From: Halicephalobus mephisto
Taxonomy: Eukaryota; Nematoda; Chromadorea; Rhabditida; Panagrolaimidae
DNA length: 64,000 nucleotides
Direction: 5' to 3'
Assembly: GCA_009193035.1 (NCBI GenBank)
Contig: SWDT01000230.1
Span: 1-64,000 of the forward strand
Shown: positions 1 through 10,000 of the stretch, piece after piece
How positions within the stretch are numbered: the first letter of the stretch is position 1
How the letters are laid out: each line of letters begins with the position of its first letter
Position numbers and translations under genes: made by a program
The notes under the pieces: generated by a model
The model's database searches: none
The model's input: only the letters and a program-made list of their open reading frames with translations
What the model was told of the DNA's origin: nothing

Positions 1-40
1 TCACTTATCCTAGTACCGACATCTTTGTTCTTTGTTTCAG

Positions 41-857
41 TGTTGTTTCTCCTTATTCGTTGGACAACGTTTTGAATAAATGGATTCCGGAGTTACAGCA
101 CCATCGTCCAGAAACCCCGATACTCTTAGTTGGTGAGTTTGTCCAATTAGAACTTGTAAACTTCTTAGACAAAAAACATTTTACTTGATTTGGTTGTTGA
201 AGTAACTTCTAGCTGAAATTGTAGCTTACAATGTACAAATGCAGAATCTATATTCAATTACGTAAACGTTTTTCTGGAATGAGGGAATTAGATGAAGATA
301 TAAAAGCTCGTATCATAGATTAAGATAAAAAAAAGTGATTTCGCACATGTGTTAAGTGAATTTTCAACCAAAAAGTTGAAAAACGCTGATATTTTTTATG
401 AACTTTATTGAGTTTATTATATTTGAGTGTGGTATTACGTTGATTTTAATTGCCTACTTAGGTTATTGCTGTACAGTTGTAATTGATTTTCGAAAACTAT
501 TCCTACGGATTTTACACATTCTGAATGTCCTCTGTAAGAATTTCAATTTTTTAAACTGATTTTTATAATTTACTTTGACTAAACACATGTTTCTGCCGAA
601 AATTCAATAACGTAAATTCAGGAACGAAGATTGACCTCAGAACAGATCCAGCAGTTCAAACTAGACTTGAAAAGAATAAACAGAAACCAATAACTAGAGA
701 TCAAGGAATCGAGTTAGCCAAGAAGGTCAAAGCAGTCAAATACATGGAATGTAGTGCCTTGACTCAAGAAGGTTTGAAGGATGTCTTCGTGGAGTCCGTT
801 AGAGCCGTAATTTCCCCAAAACCAGAAAAATCAAAGAAATTTTGCAACATTCTCTAA
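41..857 (+). CDS. cdc-42: Cdc42-type Rho GTPase, 3' part
   Basis: Two 3' exons of a small GTPase: 41-132 and 622-857, with stop TAA at 855-857. The 5' exons lie outside the window, and a TTTCAG acceptor at 35-40 opens the first visible exon. The translation starts VVSPYSLDNVLNKW and continues across the junction into GTKIDLRTDP, then KNKQKPIT, VKYMECSALTQ and a C-terminal CNIL. The TKID/TQID and SAL elements are the guanine-base-binding G4/G5 regions. The end fits a CaaX box for geranylgeranylation, with lysines just before it. The KNKQKPIT and KAVKYxECSALTQ blocks match Cdc42 better than Rac or Rho. Cdc42 controls cell polarity and actin at the membrane. A poly(A) signal AATAAA lies at 982-987. 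The P-loop and switch regions are not visible, so activity cannot be judged. Confidence 0.9.
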
Positions 858-1239
858 GCCAAATTCTGATGTTCTTAATTTAAAAGTTACTATTTTATAA
901 ATATTCTACCACAGTAATCATCATGGCTTATTTACTTTTTGTTAATTTAAAATTTTATTAATACATTGTATTTTTTTAAAGAATAAAATGGTTAAAGAAT
1001 CTCCCTTTTTAGATCATGGACGAAAGATTGCGGAAGAGCCAAAGTAGTTTTGGAAATGGTTTTTGAAAACAATGTTAAAGTCAATTAAAATTTGTTTTCT
1101 ACGTTTTGTGTATGAACATTTAAGGGGCTGATTTGTTTAGGAAATAATGCAGTTACGTTTTATGTACTGCGCAAACAAACTACATTATTCAATTCCAGTT
1201 CCGATCAAAATGAGTCTTATTTGGTTGTAACACAAAAAG

Positions 1240-1870
1240 AATACATTAAAGTGGTTTTAATGTATTAAATACATAGAATAAAGTGCAGTAATATCAACTT
1301 AACACATTGATATATTGAATATAATGTGTCTGATATATCAGAGTTTTTTAATATATCACATACATTGAATACAATACACTAATATCGACTAAATATATTG
1401 GTGTATTGAATATAATGTATTCGATACTTCAGGATTTTCTAATATATCACATACATTGAATACAATACACTAATATCGACTTAACACATCAATATATTGA
1501 ATATAATGCATTCGATGCATCAGAGTCGTTTCAGTACATCATATACATTGAGTATAGTGCATTAATATCGTACTTAATATGTAGACACATTGTATACAAA
1601 GCACTAATATCGACTTAATATATTGGTGTATTGAATATAATGTGTCTGATACATCATATTCGTTTTAATGTATCAGGTACGTTAAATACAATGCACTAAT
1701 ATCGACTTAATATATTGATACATTGAATATAATGCATTCGATACATCAGAGCCACTTTAATGTATAGATACATTCAATATAATGCACCGATGTTAACTTA
1801 ATGTATCGGTACGCCGAATGTAATGCATCTAACATATCAGAGCCGTTTTAATAATCGATATATTAGATAT
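1240..1870. repeat. AT-rich tandem repeat, about 90-bp unit
   Basis: About seven diverged units of roughly 90 bp. Each contains a block like AATATCGACTTAATA followed by TTGAATATAATG and GATACATCAGAGCCG. The block recurs near 1382, 1470, 1567, 1608, 1699 and 1791. Many sub-blocks are self-complementary (TGTATC/GATACA). Related pieces occur at 10430-10580, 19900-20165 and 23040-23255, so this is a dispersed satellite family. No gene is visible between 858 and 5824. Confidence 0.8.
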
Positions 1871-1920
1871 CATGTATCCATTTTTGTAATACAACAAATC
1901 AGACCTAAATTGTTAAGCAA

Positions 1921-2140
1921 CAAAGAAAAATCGTAACTTTTGGTCCAGTAAGAAATCACTATCGTATGCAATTTTTTAACAATTTCCAACTTAAAAAACA
2001 CATCCCAATTGTAACGATTTTTATGAACATTGACGCGTGACAAAAATCGTAACATGTGACAAAAGTTACGAAACCTTCTGTGGCGAAGTATCACGTATTT
2101 GTTGCATCCGCACGACCCACAAGTTACGATTTTCTCATAT
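1921..2140. mobile_element. MITE-like inverted-repeat element (GTAAC family)
   Basis: The left end reads AAAAATCGTAACTTTTGGTC and the right end is its near reverse complement (CCACAAGTTACGATTTTCTC). The interior holds further short GTAAC/GTTAC inverted motifs and no coding capacity. Related elements lie at 2146-2370, 7937-8523, 11185-11885, 18135-18370, 29979-30672 and 63650-64000. This is a non-autonomous DNA-transposon-like family. I could not fix a target duplication. Confidence 0.65.
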
Positions 2141-2145
2141 GTAAG

Positions 2146-2370
2146 TACACAGGGAAAATCGAAACTTTTCGTCCAATACCAAATGCAGGCAATTACTTTT
2201 GTATGTAATTTTTGTAACAGTTTTCAACTTGACAAAAATTGTAACATAATTTTGCCGATTTTTACGAGTATTTGATATATAACAAAAATCACATTTGAAA
2301 AAAGTTACGAAAGCTTCCGTGACGAAATATCACGTGTTTGTTAGATTTACGTCACATAAAAATTACAACT
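2146..2370. mobile_element. MITE-like element, copy of the one at 18135-18370
   Basis: Begins GGGAAAATCGAAACTTTTCG and runs through CTTCCGTGACGAAATATCAC. The reverse complement of 18135-18370 aligns over nearly the whole length with scattered differences. The two are dispersed copies in opposite orientation. No ORF is conserved between them. Confidence 0.65.
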
Positions 2371-2849
2371 TTATTTCGTCCAATATATACATGTATAAAA
2401 ATATTCGAAAAGTAACAACTTATTTAAAATTTCACTAAAATGCTTCAAACTAATTCATGTCAAAAACAATTTTAAAATTTCGTTCTTTTCTATTTTAATC
2501 ACACAAGAACGATCAAAAAGAAAATCAAGTTTTGAAAAAAAAAAAATTAAAGTGTAACCACGTGCGATTTTTGAAGTTAGAAATCTTTGAGAAATTTGAA
2601 ACTTAAATATTTTGAACTTTTGCGGTTATTCGATCAAGACGATAACAACAGTCCTAAATTAGGTGATGTCTGATGTAAAAAAACAAATAAAACTTGATTT
2701 TTAATCAACTCAGTAACATCCTTTGAAAATCTGTAGAATTTTTGAAAATATTGAAATTTGGAATTTCCAAAAATTTCATAGATGATTTTGGAACTTTCAA
2801 AGATCTTATAAAAAATTTTGAAATTACGGAAGATTCTGAATTTTTTTAA

Positions 2850-3085
2850 AGTCAGACAATTTTGGAATTTTTAAAAGTCAGACAATTTTGGAATTTTCAA
2901 AAATCAGACAAATTTGGAATTTTTGAAAATCAGAAAATTTTGGAATTTTTGAAAATCAGACAATTTTGGAATTTTCAAAAATCAGAAAATTTTGGAATTT
3001 TTAAAAATCAGCCAATTTTGAAATTTTTAAAAATCAGACAATTTTGAAATTTTCAAAAGTCAGAAAATTTTGAAATTTTTGAAAT
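2850..3085 (+). repeat. 25-26 bp minisatellite
   Basis: Eight to nine copies of a unit like AATCAGACAATTTTGGAATT, 25-26 bp long, with point variation. An open frame runs through it only because the unit lacks stops. I see no sign of a gene. Confidence 0.85.
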
Positions 3086-3409
3086 TTTTAAGAATATTTT
3101 AGAACCAATCAAAGCTTCTAAAGCTAATATCTGAAATCAAGGATTCTGGAAATTTGTAGAAAATGCTATAAATTCATGCTGAGATAATTTCATAATAATA
3201 TTCAGTTATATTTTTATAATTGCATTTTTGACATTCATTCGTCCTTGCCAATCATTCAAACATGACAAGATTCATATTTTGCAAAAATTTTAGTTTTCAT
3301 TGTTCTGCACTGAAATCTATAAAAAGGTCCGTATCAAAATCAAAGTCAAACTGAATTTTCGTGCAAAATTCGGGTATCTCGATCTGCCAGAATATTGGAA
3401 GCAAACTGC

Positions 3410-3690
3410 AGATTTCAGTTTTGATTTTGACATTAATCTAGCTGCCAAAATATTGCGTGCAATCTGCAGTTTTAATTTTGATGTTGATTTACATATTAAA
3501 ATATTGCGTGCAATCTGCAGGTTTGACGTTGACTTACTTGGCAAAATACTGTATGCAACTTTCAATTTTAATTTTGATGTTGATTTACATGTTAAAATAT
3601 TGCGTGCAATCTGCAATTTTAACTTCAATGTTGACTTACATGTTAAAATACTGCATGCAATCTGCAATTCTGATTTCGATGTCGATCTTT
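3410..3690 (+). repeat. 45-51 bp minisatellite
   Basis: Five to six units of about 45-51 bp built on TTGATTTACATGTTAAAATA followed by a GCAATCTGCA block. Long frames are open on both strands across the array, giving repetitive peptides such as NFDVDLHVKILRAIC. That is typical of a stop-free tandem repeat rather than a protein gene. No splice context or recognisable domain supports coding. Confidence 0.8.
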
Positions 3691-3769
3691 TTACAAGTTT
3701 CGGTACTGAATCAAATTTTAATATTTCAAAAAATATTTAAAATTCAAGATTCTTGAAGAATTTAAAAAG

Positions 3770-5824
3770 TACTATAAATTCTTGATGAAAAAATTTTCTA
3801 ACAACTTTTATTTCCAATTTTACTTAAATTAACGTGATTTCCGATGATTTTTACAATTAATTAAATGAATGAATTAGGTATTTTTAAATATGGTTTCTAT
3901 TGACGTAAATTTTGTTTTTTTCGAATTTGATTTTTTTAAAAATATTTTTGGAATTTGATTTTTTAAAATTACTTTTTTTTCGAATTCGATTTAAAAAAAT
4001 TTTTTTTTGAAATTTGATTTTTTAAAATTATATTTTTGAAATTTTATTTTTTGATTTTTTTTAAAATTATATTTTTGGAATTTTATTTTTTGAAATTTTA
4101 ATTTTTGATTTTTTTTTCGAATTCGATTTTTTTTAAAATTATATTTTTTCCCAAATTTTATTTTTTAAAATTACTTTTTTTTGAATTTCCTGGTCTGAAA
4201 TTTTATTTTCGAATTCGATTGTCTAAAATTATGTTTTTTTCTGAATTCGATTGACGTAAATTCTGTTTTTTTCGAATCGGATTGTCTGAAGGACATTAAT
4301 CGAATCAAAAAATGCTTCATTGTCCTCTCCGCGTTCCTCCACTCCACCCTTCTTCCAGTGCCCTTTGACTGGCCGACTTTGTTGCTTGTTTTGTTCATTT
4401 TAAAATTGGTCTAATTTAAGTTTACTGTATATTTAAATTTATTCTTTATTAGAAAACTTTAAAACTTTCAATTGTTTAAAAATTAATAATTATTTATTTT
4501 TCGGCATCGTAAAGTAGATTTTTTTAATTTTCAAAATTTAAAAAATTTTCGTTTTTTTTAAAATTTAAATCTTTTAATTTATTTTTAATTTTCAAAATTT
4601 CAAAATTTTTGTTTTTTTTAAAATTTATTTTTAATTTTCGAAATTTAAAAATTTTTCGTTTTTTTTTGATTTTTTAAAATTATTTGAATTTTTTGAGAAT
4701 CTTCAAAAATCGAATGGAAGATTTCGAAATTTTTAAAAATGTTATGTTTTTAAAACTTTTTAGAATTTTTAAGAAATTTCTAAAATCTTTAAAGTTATAG
4801 GAGATTCTGGAATTTTGGAAGTTTTTGAAGATCGGTAAGTCGATCCAAATATCCAAAATGTGGTATAAAAACGAGAAAAATAAGATCGATTTTACGAAAT
4901 AAATGAAGCAACTGTTCTTCACCAATGGACTTCCGTTCGTTGACTGGCAGTTCCATAACTGAAATGGCAAATCTGGCTAATCAGGAATTTTCCTGACAAA
5001 CGCTAAATGATTTTTTGCAAATTACATTCAAAATTACATAGATTTTGAAAGTCTTCAAAAATCCAGTAGAAAATTCCGGAATTGTTCACAATTATATAAA
5101 CTTTTACAGCTTTTGATAATCTTGAAGGAATTTTTAGGATTTTCTAAATTGTACAAAATTTTGAGATTTTTTAGAATTTCTTAGAAATTTCTAAAATCTT
5201 CTAAGTTGTAAATAATTTTGAAGTTTTTTAGAATTTCTTAGAATTTTCTAAATTATAAAAAGTTTTTAGAATTTCTTAAAAATTTCTAGAATCTTCTAAA
5301 TTGTAAAAAATTTTGAAATTTTTTAGAATTTCTTAGAATTTTCAGGATTTTCTAAGTTGTAAAGAATTTTGAGAAGATTACAGAATCCAGTAAAAAATTC
5401 CGAAACTTTTTAAAACTACAAATTTCTAGAATCTTCCAGGATTTCATTTAGATTTTAAAAATTTCCCAAACTTTAATTAAAAATAAAACCTATATCTAAA
5501 AACAGATTTTGAAAGTTGCTTAAAAATCCCATAAATTCGTGTTGAGACCATTTCGCGGTGAAATTTGTTTTTGATTTTTACAAAAACATTTGAAATTTTT
5601 AAAAATTATTTTTATTTTTATAATTTTATATTTTTTTAGAAATTAAAAACTTTCGAAAATACTATTTATTTTTATAATTTTGTAGTTTTTTAGAAATTAG
5701 AAATTTTTTAAAATAATTTTAATTTTTATAATTTCATATTTTTTTAGAAATTAAAAATTTTTGAAGATACTATTTATTTTTGTAATTTTGTAGTTTTTTT
5801 AGGAATATATTAATTTCTGAAAAA
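3770..5824. other. Gene-free, T-rich low-complexity stretch
   Basis: Mostly runs of TTTTTGAAATTT and TTTTTAAAATTA. A tandem block at about 5150-5375 has a 60-65 bp unit containing TTTTTAGAATTTCTTAGAA, three to four copies. A less biased piece at 4860-4975 contains no convincing exon. The end of the stretch, just upstream of the MOLO1-family gene, contains a TTTTTTTAG acceptor that could define its 5' end. Confidence 0.6.
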
Positions 5825-6943
5825 ATGCTGTCCAGAATACTGGTCTTTATCCTCATCGTCACCGGTCTTTTTGTTTTCGGATTTGAATTTACAGCAGAAA
5901 ATTACCCAAACCCGAAAACACCCCAAGGGGCCAAGGAATGCAACATGAGGTCCATTTCGAACGTCTGTGATCCTGATCAAGTATAACTTTACTTATTTAA
6001 TTAATTTTTAATTTTTAATTTTTAATTTTTAATTTTTAATTTTTAATTAAAAAATTTAGGTTTTGTCCGAATCCGATCGATACAGATTCAACGATGAACT
6101 TCAACAAATGGTCCGGAGAACAGAGAAAATTGTTGGAAATTTTTGTGACAAAAAAGGATTCGAACCACTTTTGCTCATTGCTCATGAAGGAAGTCAGGAA
6201 CTCGCGGATAAAATTAATCTCCTATGGAATCTCGATGGACACTGTAAAAAGTCTGTGATTTTCTTCCTGAGTGCCTTGGATCACGCTTTTTACTACTCTT
6301 CTGAGCCAGGAACTGGATTCGGTACAGTTTTCGAAATTTATATATCAAAAAAATTTAAAATCCATATATCAAAAAAAATAAAATCCATATATAAAAAAAA
6401 ATAAAATCCATATATCAAAAAATTTAAAATCCATATATCAAAAAAATTAAAATTTATATATCGAAAAATTTAAAATCCATATATCAAAAAATTAAAGTTT
6501 ATATATTAAAAAAAACCAAAATTTATATATTAAAAACTTTAAAAAAGTTTTAAAAGTGTTTATAAAATCTTCAGAAATCCCAAAGAATACGAAAATCTTA
6601 AAATTTTCAGAAACGTCTACTGTAGTTTCGAAAATTATGAAATTCTTTAATTTTTTAAAATTCTTTAATTTTTTTTAATTTTAAAAATATTTAATTTTAC
6701 ATTTCTAAATATTATTTTTCAGATCAAAGTGATTTTTTTGCGGTCAAATTAGGTCAAAATCACTACTTAGCCGAGGGCAATTTTACTTTTGCTTTGACAA
6801 ATATCTTCAAGCAAATCGGAGGAGCCAGGAATATTCAAGTCACAAGTAACGATAAAGAAAAAAATTACAAAATTCACAAAAACGAACATAATTCTGCTTC
6901 TAGTTTGTTTTTCATTCCGATTTTTATTTTATATTTTTTTTGA
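5825..6943 (+). CDS. MOLO1-family secreted/GPI-type protein
   Basis: Three exons: 5825-5980, 6060-6321 and 6723-6943 (stop TGA), about 212 residues, in phase at both introns. Residues 1-20 form a signal peptide (MLSRILVFILIVTGLFVFGF). They are followed by ENYPNPKTPQ, a cysteine, RSISNVCDPDQVLSESDRYRFNDEL and a domain resembling the TPM/MOLO1 fold. C. elegans MOLO-1 is an auxiliary subunit of levamisole-sensitive acetylcholine receptors, and many nematode paralogues are uncharacterised. MOLO-1 itself has a transmembrane segment. Here the C-terminus is only a short hydrophobic tail (SLFFIPIFILYFF) directly before the stop, which looks more like a GPI-attachment signal. The family call rests on the YPNP, C-x-x-RS and VCDPDxVL pattern. 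The exact function is unknown. Confidence 0.72.
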
Positions 6944-7074
6944 ATTTTTATTAAAATTTTGTATTTTATAACCTCAAAAAAATTTCTGCCAAAATTTTTG
7001 ATAAAATTTTAAATCATTTTTTTTCAAACCCGAACAAGATGAATTTTATTATTTCGAAAAAATGGTTCATTGCC

Positions 7075-10000
7075 TCAGGCATTGTTGGTTCCATTTTGAT
7101 TTTGTTTTAAAAGTCGTTTTTTCTCTTTCATTTCCATGAGGTATTCTCGAGTGATTTTTGTGTAAGGACCGGGTTCGTCGGTGGCCATGTACCAGAAGAT
7201 GGCGTTGCTCTACAACGTTATAATTTAAAAAATAATTAAATTTACGATCAAAGAATAAATCATGATTCGTAATGAAGGTATAATTTGAAACACCTTCTCA
7301 GTCGGCAAAAATAAAAAAAATGTGCAAAGAAAGTAATCATTTTGCAACAATGTTTGAAAGTTTATTAAAGTGATCGTTGAAGATAAATCATCATTCGTTG
7401 TGGGACCTTAACTTGAGATACTTTTTGAATAATAAAAAACAGAAAAAATTACTGATTAAAAAGTAGTAATCTTATAATGAAAGATGTTTGAAAACCTATT
7501 AATTATGCTCATAGTTAAGGATAAATCATCATTCGTTATAGGACCTCAACTTGAGATACTTTTTAAATAAAAAAAAATCGAAAAAATTACTGATTAAAAA
7601 ATAGTAATCTCACAACAAAAAATATTTAAACGATCATTGACTATACATATGATCGAAAGATAAAGAAAGATAAATTTTCATTCGTTGTGGGACTGTAATT
7701 TCAAATATAGTTTTAAACAATGAAAATCAAAGGAATTACTAAGAAGTGATTTTACCACGAACGATGTTTAATTCATTTTTATAAAACTTTCTAGTTGGAC
7801 CTGAAAACCATATTTTCATGTTAAAAAAGTTCTTCAAGATCCTAGAAATATCTAATAAATTCTTTAAAATATCCAAGTTCTTATATACTGCTCTATAACC
7901 TCATCCAAATACTGTAATCTAAAAAAGTTCTCAGAAACAAAAAACGTAACTTTTGAGTTAGTAAAAGTGGATTTCTTCATTATTAAATTGTAATTTTCGT
8001 TACAAATGTCAAATGTTCATGAAAAATGTAACGATCGTGTTACATTTTTGTCATATTTTATAATTGTTATGGGACTAAAAGTTACGTTTTTTTGTGTGAA
8101 GGATTGGCAAGATGTTTTCTTTGCCAATAAAGGCAAGACTTTTTATTTTTATAACCTTGGCGAAATGTTCTTATTACTACATATTGGCTAGATGTCCTTA
8201 TTACCATAACTTTGGCGAAATGTTCCTATTACCATATATTGGCAAAGTGTTCTTATTGCCATAACCTTGGCGAAATGTTCTTATTACCATAGATTGGCAA
8301 AGTGGTCCTATTACCATAGATTGGCAAAGTGTTCTTATTACTATAGATTGGCGAAATGTTCTTATTACTACACAAAAACATAACTTTCGGGCCAGTAATA
8401 AACACAAATCGTCACTATTAAGTTTCAATTTTCGTAACAAATGTCTAATATTCATGAAAAATGTAACGATTGTGTCACATTTTGCAATTTTTACAGGACC
8501 AAAAGTTACTCTTTTTTTGTACAGAAGCAAAATATTTCGAACATCTTGATAGTTTTAGGATGAACTTTAAAAACTCACAATTAATAAAGTCATAGCCAGT
8601 ATCCAGAAGATATTTCTCCACTGTTCTTTTGAAGAATCATCTGTGACGAAAATAGCGACCAATGCTGGAGCGATAAACAACGTCAAACATTTGATGAATT
8701 GGATATTGGCCACGATGAAGCCGCCATATTGACTAAAATAATTTGTTTTTAATAATTTTTTATATTTCGTATACCGTCCGATTAAAATTCCCATTTTGTA
8801 GAATCCACCACAATTAGCTCCGAGGAATCCATGAATTCCGGTGAAAAGAATAACAGCGATAATCGGGTACTCGTCCGGAACATAGCCTAAGGCAGCGTAC
8901 ATGAATCCTGGAATCATCAAGGCCACGGAATTGAAAATGACAAGTTTGCGGACTTCCGGAATTGATCTGAAGAAAGTTAATTTCAACTTAAATATTAATT
9001 TTGGAAAATTTTAAAAGAAGAAATATTTCAAAAATGTTCAAAAATTACGCAGAAATACAATGATTTCAATCTTGTCAAATCAGGTTGTAAGTTTCTAAAA
9101 CCAGTCCGTGTGGGATTGGACTAGACAAAAATTTATAAGGAAAATCCAAACTAGATCGGATTAGAATATTTCAGAAAGATTCATCTTGAGTCAAATCAGA
9201 ATCTTCTAGAAAGACTCATCTTGAGTCAAATCAGATTCTTCTAGAAAGATTCATTCCAAATCAGAATCTTCTAGAAAGACTCGTCTTGAGTCAAATCAGA
9301 TTCTTCTAGAAAGATTCATTCCAAATCAGAATCTTCTAGAAAGACTCGTCTTGAGTCAAATCAGATTCTTCTAGAAAGATTCATTCCAAATCAGATTCTT
9401 CTGAAATGATTCATCTTAGGCCAAATAAAAATTATTTAATACGATTCATTTCAGATGGAAATTTCTTAGAAAAATCCATGTTAAACCGGATAAGAATCAT
9501 CCAGAAGAATTTGTATCATCATACTAGAACTTTCTTGAAAAATTCATACTAAACTTTGTCAAACTTTTTAGAATCGAATATAGAGATATGTAAAGACCCA
9601 ACTCAACAGTTGATCGACATAATTTTGAACTCTGTTTTTGTTTTGTGTCTATTATTTATGAAAATACTTATTATTATTTCATTTGCATTATTACCATCCG
9701 GTACTGTGACCTTATATTAAATAAATTTAATTTACTATCAATTTTAAAAACTTACTTTATGGCGTCACTTAAGTACCCGCTGACCAACTTGAAGGGGATA
9801 TGCATTATGGCCGGGAGAGCCCCCAGTATCCCGGTTCTTCCGACACTGTAGTTGAGGACACTATTCAAATAAATAGGAATATACGTGACTAAGAAGATCC
9901 CAGATCCGATATCCGCCAAGGCATTCAACCAGACCGTCAACACTACTGGATCTTTGATGATATCCCAATAAGGAATGAAAGAATCCATCTTGATGTGGGC

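Noticed and set aside
3300..3756. Overlapping open frames on both strands with repeated peptides (NFDVDLHVKILRAIC)
   Set aside because: They arise from a stop-free minisatellite with units near a multiple of three; open in several frames, no splice or domain support.
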